A DNA stretch of 64,000 bases from CAZCTC01 sp964501335 (GTDB taxonomy: Bacteria > Chloroflexota > Anaerolineae > B4-G1 > SLSP01). Where the stretch lies: contig CAZCTC010000002.1 of the NCBI GenBank assembly GCA_964501335.1, positions 137,224 to 201,223 of the forward strand, read 5' to 3'. The notes beneath the pieces are model-generated. The model saw only the letters and a list, made by a program, of their open reading frames with translations. It was not told where the DNA came from and searched no databases. Within the stretch, counting starts at the first letter, position 1, and the number at the start of each line of letters is the position of its first letter. Shown one piece after another: positions 1-7,000 of this stretch. A program made the translations under genes and the position numbers.

Positions 1-778
1 AGAGCTGACGCCATTCCTCACGGGTAGCGCGCCGGGGTTGCGCTGCGTTTTCGGCCTGCGCTTTTTGCTCCTGTGTCTGGCGCAACTCCTGCGTCGCCTT
101 GCGCAGCTCGACCTGTACCTGCTTCAACTCGGCCCGCGCCTGGTCGATCCGGGCGCGCCATTCCTGTTCGGTTTTCTCCGCCAGTTGCGCAATCTCCGTC
201 GCCCGTTGCGCTGCTTCTGCGCGGGCCTGCGCATCCAACCGCGCCATCTCTGCGACCTGCGCTTCCGTCTTCGCTATCGTCTGCGCCAGTTCGGCGGCGG
301 CCTGCTCAATCTGCGCCTGGATATCTGCCAGAGCTGCGCCGGCCTGTGCCTGGGCCGCTTCAAGTTGCGCGATCGCGGCCGCCACACCGGCGCGGCTCAC
401 GTTGCTCCGCAGCTGGCCCATGAGCAACTCAAAACTCAACAACAGCGCTACCGGGGGGACTGCCGCCATGACCTGCGCCAGCGGAGCGGATTGCGCGTGC
501 AGCACGTTGAAAGTTACGCTGGCCAGCGTAAACAGCGCCACCAGCGCCCAGGGGTAAATCGTGCGCTCACGTAGCAACGAGTTGCGGAGCACGGAAAGAG
601 ACGCGGCTACAATGGCCCCATCCACCACAAGCGGGAACAACGCAGCCAACCAGGGCTTGATCCCGTTACCCAGGGCCAGTCCTTGCAGCGCCTCAAATGA
701 CAACACGAACGCGGCGGTAGCCAGGAAGGCTACCAGAACGGCAGAGATCACGGAAATTATATTATTCCAACGGTTCAT
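1..778 (-). CDS. DUF2637/SpdB-like membrane and coiled-coil protein (C-terminus outside window)
   Basis: The reading frame starts at ATG 778 and stays open to the left edge, so at least 259 residues are present and the end is missing. The first ~125 residues hold about four hydrophobic segments (starting MNRWNNIISVISAVLVAFLA), with the VDGAIV and FNVLHA stretches typical of DUF2637/SpdB proteins known from actinobacterial conjugative plasmids. From about residue 130 on it is a long Ala/Gln/Glu-rich coiled coil. The start overlaps the end of the upstream gene (stop at 762), so translation is probably coupled. The role in spread or maintenance of the element is inferred from family and context only. 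Confidence 0.7.
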   Translation of the reverse strand, partial: MNRWNNIISVISAVLVAFLATAAFVLSFEALQGLALGNGIKPWLAALFPLVVDGAIVAASLSVLRNSLLRERTIYPWALVALFTLASVTFNVLHAQSAPLAQVMAAVPPVALLLSFELLMGQLRSNVSRAGVAAAIAQLEAAQAQAGAALADIQAQIEQAAAELAQTIAKTEAQVAEMARLDAQARAEAAQRATEIAQLAEKTEQEWRARIDQARAELKQVQVELRKATQELRQTQEQKAQAENAAQPRRATREEWRQL

Positions 779-1043
779 TATCAGCTCCAGGTTCATCGGC
801 AGTCAGGAGTGCTATCACTGCGTAGAGCGCATCCTGCCGCCGGATTACAACGTCCTCGGCATCCACAAAAACGAGATCACCCAGTCGTCGCGCCGTTTCG
901 CGCGCTTCGATCGCGCCACGCAGATCCTCATGGGCTTCCTGAATTATGATGAGCTTTTCTTCGGCGGAGTCTGCTGTTTTAATGCACTCCATCATTGCCG
1001 GTCGAATCAGAGTCACCGACTGCGCAAAATAGCTGTTTTTCAT
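762..1043 (-). CDS. Small helical hypothetical protein of the integrated element
   Basis: A 93-residue acidic, mostly helical protein with no signal peptide or membrane segment; I do not recognise a family. GGAG lies 5 nt before the ATG. It sits between the DnaC-like ATPase gene (34-nt gap) and the DUF2637 gene (17-nt overlap), all on the same strand, so it is probably co-transcribed with the replication genes. Nothing in it points to catalysis; a small accessory or DNA-binding partner role is possible but unsupported. Confidence 0.55.
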   Translation of the reverse strand: MKNSYFAQSVTLIRPAMMECIKTADSAEEKLIIIQEAHEDLRGAIEARETARRLGDLVFVDAEDVVIRRQDALYAVIALLTADEPGADNEPLE

Positions 1044-1077
1044 GTTGCTCCGATTTATCTGCGAATATTCGCAGATA

Positions 1078-2025
1078 CTACCACTGCACTCCGCTGCGAT
1101 ATGACGGCCCGCGAAATTCGATCACATTCCATAGCCGCTCGATAACGCGATCGACCGCAGCCGGCCCAATGTACTGTTCGAGCATGTAGCGGTTCCCGTT
1201 GTGGGGGTCCTGTTTGAAAGCATCCTGGTTCAGCGTAATGACGGTGGGCAGCCCAGCGTTATAGCGGGCATTGAGAAATCCGAAAATTGATTGCCGGCTG
1301 AATTCAGTTGGCACCTTTTTGTCAATGTCATCAATGACTACCATCCAGCCCCCGTTCAGCTCGGCCAGGATTTCCTCTTCTGTTTCAGCTTCCTCGCCGC
1401 GACTATTCCATGACGCTTGCAGGCGCTCTAAATACTTGGGCCAGACGCGGAAGTAACCCCACCGGCCGGCATCGATCACATCCCGCAGGATAGCCGCGGC
1501 CAGATGCGATTTTCCCATGCCGTAATCTCCGTACATCACCAGCCAGTTCTTTTCCGGTCCGATTTGACCGGTGATCAACCCTGCCGCATATTCGCGGCAG
1601 GTGGTTCCCCAACTTGCCGCCGCGGGGCTTTCCCGGCGCGGCTCGTAGGTGTCGAACGCCGCTTTTTCGAGCCAGCCGATCAGGCCGGCCCGGTGCAGCC
1701 GATCACGTCGCAGGCCGACGGCGCGGACCTGTTCGGTGCGATCCTGATTGTCCAGGAAGTCGGCCTCTGGCCGGCATCCGTGCCGATCACGGAAGCGCCA
1801 CATTCCGCCACTGAGGCCGCCCCTCCAGTACTCGTAGGGGGTCATCACGTCCCCGCAGTACGGGCAGCGTCGTTTCAGATACTGAGCCGCCTCTTCGGCG
1901 GTCATATTGGCCAGGAGCTTTTTTTCCTCGTTCCAGATCTCCACGACATCCCGCCTGCGTTTTCCCGGAATATGTGCCGGTGAAGATCCACCCATTTTCC
2001 CTAAAATTTGTGAAAGGCTTTGCAT
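1078..2025 (-). CDS. DnaC/IstB-like AAA+ helicase-loader ATPase
   Basis: 315 residues. The C-terminal half is an AAA+ domain: Walker A GDYGMGKS near residue 170 and Walker B WMVVIDDID near residue 230, as in DnaC/DnaI/IstB loaders that place the replicative helicase at an origin. The N-terminal part holds CPYCGD and a later HGC, a possible zinc-binding module. Its SD (GGAGGG) lies across the stop of the upstream initiator gene (TAA 2032-2034, ATG 2025), so the two are translationally coupled. The initiator followed by loader order matches lambda O-P and many plasmid/phage replication modules. An IstB transposition role is less likely because no IstA-type transposase is adjacent. Confidence 0.8.
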   Translation of the reverse strand: MQSLSQILGKMGGSSPAHIPGKRRRDVVEIWNEEKKLLANMTAEEAAQYLKRRCPYCGDVMTPYEYWRGGLSGGMWRFRDRHGCRPEADFLDNQDRTEQVRAVGLRRDRLHRAGLIGWLEKAAFDTYEPRRESPAAASWGTTCREYAAGLITGQIGPEKNWLVMYGDYGMGKSHLAAAILRDVIDAGRWGYFRVWPKYLERLQASWNSRGEEAETEEEILAELNGGWMVVIDDIDKKVPTEFSRQSIFGFLNARYNAGLPTVITLNQDAFKQDPHNGNRYMLEQYIGPAAVDRVIERLWNVIEFRGPSYRSGVQW

Positions 2026-2031
2026 TTTTAT

Positions 2032-2970
2032 TTACCCTCCCTTTGATCGATTAGCAATTCGGTCTAACAGCTGCGAGGCCGGCATCCGGTTCACAGCCGG
2101 CTGATTTTCTTTTCCGCTCGGCAACTTCTGCTTCTGCCCCGGCTTCTTGTCTGGGAGCGGATTCGTTACCACGGCCAGGGCATATTTCCAGCGCCCTGGA
2201 TACGACGCATTTTTCTCGGCGAGCTGGAACGCATTTTCCCAGACATTCGGATCCGGGAACTGTTGAATCATCGAGAGAATCTCTTGATGTCGGAGCCCGT
2301 TCATCATTCCACAATACAGCGTGTACAGGTCGATGATTGATTTTTCGTTGGGCGAAAGTTCCGGCTCGGCTCTCTCTTCTCTCTTTGGTTCTTTGATGGT
2401 TATTGATGGTTGAACTGACAATGTTGTCAGTTCTGATGTGACAATTTGACAGTTCTGATGTGTCAAATTGTCAGTTCTGATGTGACAATTTGTCAGTTCT
2501 GATGTGTCAATTTGACAGTTCTGAACTGACAAATTGTCAGTTATTGACCGATCAGTACCGCCCGAATAACTGACAGATTGACAGTTAATAGATGTAGAAT
2601 CCGGATTTTGCGAGGAAGGCGCTTGCGCTTTCCGGATGTTCGCCAGGGCCAACATGGCGTCTCCGAGAGCTAAACCAAACTTTTTGCAAAGCGTGGTTTG
2701 CACTTCGTCATCCGATAGGCCGGGAGTGACGAGATATCGATTGCCCCGTCGGCGATTGTGCTCAACCCACAGATCACCAGATTTCTCCAGTGTTTCAATT
2801 GAACGGATGACCGTGCGCTGAGAGAGCCGGCACTTGGCGGCGATGTAATCCAGGCTTGGCCAGCAAAATCCGTCGTCGTCGGCATTGTCGGCGATAGCCA
2901 GAATGACCAGCCGATCATTGCCGATCGCTTCGGAAATATCCCAGATGGCGGCCATTCTGCGGATGCTCAT
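2032..2970 (-). CDS. Winged-helix replication initiator (phage O / plasmid Rep-like) containing iterons
   Basis: 312 residues. Residues 1-95 look like an HTH_36-type winged helix (WPSLDYIAAKCRLSQRTVIR followed by a wing with HNRRRGNRYLV) used by phage and plasmid initiators. Residues ~129-185 form a low-complexity linker (repeats of NCQI, TSELT) encoded by a phased 22-bp DNA repeat. The C-terminal ~110 residues are helical and may contact the loader encoded immediately downstream. The gene starts just after the stop of the DUF5131-like gene (TGA 2972-2974, ATG 2970). Initiator function is inferred from the HTH, the adjacent DnaC-like gene and the internal iteron-like array. Confidence 0.75.
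   Translation of the reverse strand: MSIRRMAAIWDISEAIGNDRLVILAIADNADDDGFCWPSLDYIAAKCRLSQRTVIRSIETLEKSGDLWVEHNRRRGNRYLVTPGLSDDEVQTTLCKKFGLALGDAMLALANIRKAQAPSSQNPDSTSINCQSVSYSGGTDRSITDNLSVQNCQIDTSELTNCHIRTDNLTHQNCQIVTSELTTLSVQPSITIKEPKREERAEPELSPNEKSIIDLYTLYCGMMNGLRHQEILSMIQQFPDPNVWENAFQLAEKNASYPGRWKYALAVVTNPLPDKKPGQKQKLPSGKENQPAVNRMPASQLLDRIANRSKGG
2416..2583. repeat. Phased 22-bp iteron-like repeats inside the initiator gene
   Basis: Near-palindromic cores of the form TGACAAWTTGTCA start at 2416, 2439, 2461, 2483, 2505, 2527 and 2571, separated by GTTCTGATG-like spacers. Spacing is 23, then 22 four times, then 44, with a decayed unit in phase at 2549. Because 22 is not a multiple of three, each unit is read in a different frame, so the constraint is on the DNA rather than on the protein. 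Two helical turns per unit is typical of initiator iterons. Confidence 0.85.
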
Positions 2971-2971
2971 A

Positions 2972-3766
2972 TCAGGCGTCCTGCAGATTTTTCTTTACCC
3001 AATACGTGCCTGTGGCCGGGGTAAGGCTTTCGATGTACCCAAGCGATTTCAGGTACTCGATCGCCCCGTCTCGATCAATTTCCCAGTGCCGGCTTGTGCT
3101 CCACGCGCGGAGTTCCTGATTTGCGCCCCGATAACTCAGCCGGCCCATGACGATCCAGGGTCGGCCCAGGGCCTCCAGATCGATACCGCGCAATAAATGC
3201 ATGATCCACACGTCAGGCAACGGCGGCTCTATGCTGAGCCAGGTTTCATAACCCAACTCGGACGCCAACCGAACAGCCGCCAGCCGCGTCGCGGGAGATT
3301 CGCTGCCGGGCTCAAATTCCCGGGCCTGGGTCGATCCAAGGGTGGTGACGGAAGAGCCGATTCTCAGATCGCGTGTGCGCGTTTTGGAATCCTGGATCGC
3401 GGCCATCACGGCCATTGGCCGCTTGGAGAGGAATAGTGTCTGGCAGGTAAGGCCGAACTCTGCAAGGACATCAATAACGCGGGGGATTTGTGCCGCCGCC
3501 CAGTCGGAGCCGGCTGGATCGTGGCTCGTACTGGCCATGAGGATTCCCAGATCCGACCGTTTTCGGCTCAGTTCGTCCCGCAGCCGGGCAGCTGGATTAT
3601 CGAACCGCGGATCCGGGGCCGTCCATCCACCGGTGGGCTCGACGTTGAACCGGTGCGCGATCCCCCACGCATAGCAATACTCGCATCCACATCCGCAACC
3701 GCGCAACCAGTTTAACCCATGGCCTACGTATTCGATATCACTCTTGCTGAGCATCGGCATAGCCAC
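2972..3766 (-). CDS. Radical-SAM DUF5131 / phage Gp37-like protein
   Basis: 264 residues. LRGCGCGCEYCYAWG carries a CxxxCxxC arrangement (C24, C28, C31) as in spore-photoproduct-lyase-like radical SAM proteins and the DUF5131 (phage Gp37/Gp68) family. Further similarities are FLSKRPMAV, WLSIEPPLPDV and WIVMGRLSYRGANQELRAW, which match the KRP, SxEPL and GxES-type blocks of DUF5131. The first gene after the putative element promoter, it is followed by the initiator with one base between stop and start. GGAGG precedes the ATG. Substrate unknown; common on phages and mobile elements. Confidence 0.75.
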   Translation of the reverse strand: MAMPMLSKSDIEYVGHGLNWLRGCGCGCEYCYAWGIAHRFNVEPTGGWTAPDPRFDNPAARLRDELSRKRSDLGILMASTSHDPAGSDWAAAQIPRVIDVLAEFGLTCQTLFLSKRPMAVMAAIQDSKTRTRDLRIGSSVTTLGSTQAREFEPGSESPATRLAAVRLASELGYETWLSIEPPLPDVWIMHLLRGIDLEALGRPWIVMGRLSYRGANQELRAWSTSRHWEIDRDGAIEYLKSLGYIESLTPATGTYWVKKNLQDA

Positions 3767-3794
3767 CTCCTAAACACGACAGAAATTCTATAAA

Positions 3795-3824
3795 ATTCTG
3801 CCATAGACGAGGGGGATGCGTCAA
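3795..3824 (-). promoter_or_regulatory. Putative promoter of the element operon
   Basis: TTGACG (3824-3819), an 18-bp spacer and CAGAAT (3800-3795) lie upstream of the DUF5131-like start. The -10 box overlaps an imperfect inverted repeat (CAGAA...TTCTG, 3780-3800) that could be an operator. Only a sequence match; not strong. Confidence 0.35.
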
Positions 3825-3896
3825 CCAAAAGTGTACGTGAGACCTCTCACAAACGGGGCAATTTTGAAAACTGGGGAGGGATTGGGGAAATGAAAA

Positions 3897-3922
3897 CCGG
3901 GGAACCTGTTCAGGTTCCCCGG
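3897..3922. terminator. Perfect GC-rich hairpin
   Basis: CCGGGGAACCTG pairs with CAGGTTCCCCGG across a TT loop. It lies in the 317-bp gene-free stretch (3767-4083) between the mobile-element genes and the chromosome-like genes. No U-tract follows, so terminator function is uncertain; a junction or recombination structure is possible. Confidence 0.45.
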
Positions 3923-4027
3923 TAAATTACAGCGGAATGCTGTAGAGTAATTCCCGTCTGGCTACGGAAGTCTGCCTCATGAATTGTTCAATTTGGCTTT
4001 CTTCGGGGGTGCCAGAAACAAGATGAC

Positions 4028-4063
4028 AAAAAATCCGCGGCCGTTAAGGGTCGCGGATTTTTT
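4028..4063. terminator. Bidirectional intrinsic terminator
   Basis: AAAAAATCCGCG pairs with CGCGGATTTTTT around a short loop, giving A/T tracts on both sides. It sits 21 bp beyond the stop of the giant kinase gene. The rest of 3767-4083 shows no gene or tRNA that I can recognise. Confidence 0.75.
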
Positions 4064-4083
4064 ATGGATTCCCCTTTCATAAA

Positions 4084-7000
4084 CTACCCGTCCAATGCCT
4101 GTCGTAAAAGTTGGGCCAGAATGACCATATCGAACGGTTTGTGAGCCACGTACAGAAATCCCATGGACATCAATTCTTCCAACTCTTCCGCCACCACATA
4201 GCCCGTCACGGCAATTGCCTTTAAATCAGGTGATTTGCGCTTCAGAATCTTCAATAACTCCTTACCGCCCATTTCCGGCATCACCAGATCGGTCAACACC
4301 AGATGCACATGTTCTGCCGCCTGATATTGCAATAACGCCTCCCGGCCGTTCACGGCAGTAAGCACCCGATAGCCCAATGTCACAAGCATCTGCCGGGTTC
4401 CCTCGCGCACCCGATCGTTGTCTTCAACCAACAGTATGGTCTCTCCCTCACCAACGGGCACGTTGAAACTGGCTTTGCTCAAAGTCGGCTCGGCATTTTC
4501 AGCACGATGCGCAGGAAAATAAACCTGGAATGTAGTGCCATGTCCGACTTGAGTTTCCACTTCAATCGTTCCCCCATGCTGTTTAACAATTCCGTACACC
4601 TGGGCCAGCCCCAATCCCGTCCCGGCTCCCAAAGGTTTAGTGGTAAAAAAAGGTTCAAAGATGTGAGGCAAAACTTCCGGAGCAATTCCCGTCCCTGTAT
4701 CAGCAACCGACAAACAAACCCACTCTCCCGAAGTCAAATCCGTGCCCATAGACACTGTCCCAACCGGCGCAATTCCGCGCGCCAATCCGATTCGCAAACG
4801 CCCACCATCCGGCATAGCATCGCGAGCATTCAACACCAGATTCATCAACACCTGCTGCACCCGCGTCGGATCGGCCTGAATGATATAATCTCCCGGCTCG
4901 ATTTCCAGATAAAAAGAAATACTCTCCGGAATAGTACGGGTCAATAACTGCACCGCCTCTTTGACAAACACCCGCAAATCAATGGGATGAACCTCCATCA
5001 TCGAACGCCGACTGAAATCCAGAACCTGTTGAACCAGCAAAGCCGCCTTACGGGCTTCATTCAGAATCACTTCAAAAGACTGCATGACCTCCGGCGCCAG
5101 ATTGCGCTTTTGTAAAGGCAGACTGGAAAACAAAATAATAGCCGTCAGGAAATTGTTGAAATCATGGGCTATTCCGCCGGCCAGTTGACCTACCGCCGCC
5201 AACCGTTCCTGCTGACGCTGAGTTTCTTCAACTCGCTTACGTTCCGCAATTTCCAGTTCCAACGAAAAATTCAGCTTCTTCAATTCATCATAATAATGCG
5301 CATTCTCCAAGGAAACGGCAGCTTGAGCCGCCAAAATTTCCAAAAAGCGGATGCGCGCCGGAGTGAAAGCGCTGACCACCAGATTGTTTTCAAGATACAA
5401 AATTGCCCCTAATTTTCCCCGATTGATCAAAGGAATACAGAGAATCGACTTCGGACGACGCCTCAAAATATAAAGGTCATGGGCAAAACGGTTGTCGCTC
5501 GCGGCATCGTTTAAAATCACACTCTCATGAGTCCGCACTACATAATGCACCACCCCGCTGGAAACCCACTCCCCGGTTTCCACAGGGATCGTCTGTAATG
5601 CCGGAAAATCCGGATACTGAACATCCCGTTTCGCTTCAATAACCCAGTTCCCATTCCGCTCTAGAATCAGAAACCCTCGCTGCGCACCGGCATTCTCCAA
5701 CATAATCCGCACCAGACTGGTCAACAATTTCTCCAGCTCAATCTCGCCGACAATCGCCTGAGCCGCTTTAATGACGCTGCGGCTGTCTAACTCACCGGAA
5801 ACCACCGACGCCGCAACGCTCGCGGGAACTTCCGTCGAGCTGGTTATCCATTGCGGATAATAGGCCTCCAACTGGCGCACCTTGACACCGGCCTCCCAAC
5901 AGGTAAATCCTTCATAAGCCCGATTCCAATAAAGCCGGGCGATCTCGTTCATCTCGGAACTTTGATAAAATCTTGCGGCTAACTCATAAGCCAGCGCCTG
6001 CTCCTGAACAAAGTGGTTGGCCTCAGCCCCGACAATCGCTTTCTCATACAGTCGCACGGCCAACCACTCCTCACCGCGCACCCGGGCCATCTCCGCCGCT
6101 ACTAAATCATACTTATGTTGAAAATTAAACGGAGCCAGTTGCGCCATCAGCAAAAGGCGCTGTTGATTTTCCTGCACGCGCTCCAGGATTATCGCGTCTA
6201 AAGGAGCTCCTCGCGGGACCTCCCGCAAACTAACCAATGAATCATACAAATAAAAAACAGGGATCCCAAAGGTACTCTGAATGCCGGCCAAATTAGCCCG
6301 CACTTCATTTGCATAGCAGCGGGCCTCGTCATTATGCTCTAACAAATAAGCTACAATGAGCTTATTGAGAAAATAATAACAAAGCCCGGTTTTATCATTG
6401 TTCTGCTGAATCCGCGTCAACAATTCGGCCTGGTCCCGATTTCCCAAATTTTCAAACCCTGATTTGCCGATCAACTGAGCCACGGCCATCTGCCAGCAGG
6501 CTATCCAATCCAAAATAAAGATCTGCCGGAAATGCGCGATTACAATACACTTCATTTCAATCCGTTGGGCCAGCAAAGACAACGGCTCACCCATAAAATA
6601 AGCATGCATGCAAAGATTGTGAGCATTGAAACCACCGAAAGAGAAATCTCCGGTCTCAAGAGCACTGGCTATGCCCGCTTCCAACGTCGACAAACTGTTC
6701 CGTAAAGGTTCCTTTGCCGATTGGATATGGCAACCGTAAATATCCAAAAGCTGGCTCTTAGCCGCCTGAGCATTCAAAGGTTCCAACAACTGAATCGAAG
6801 CCCGCACCAACAGATAACTGGTCTCCACATATTGCGGAAACGCATTTAACACCAATCCATAAGCCCCATAAGCAAACGGCGCCCAAAATGAATTGCCGTA
6901 TTGCAAGGACAAACGGGCAATCACAGCCGCCCAAAAAATCAATAGTTCCGGCGCCGCTACATAAATCGGCCCGCCGATCACACCCAACAATCGCATGACA

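Noticed and set aside
2416..2583. CRISPR array
   Set aside because: Units are 22 bp with no unique spacers, lie inside a coding frame and have palindromic cores: iteron-like.
3897..3922. tRNA or att tRNA end near the mobile element
   Set aside because: The hairpin is a simple perfect stem; no cloverleaf, anticodon arm or CCA end could be drawn.
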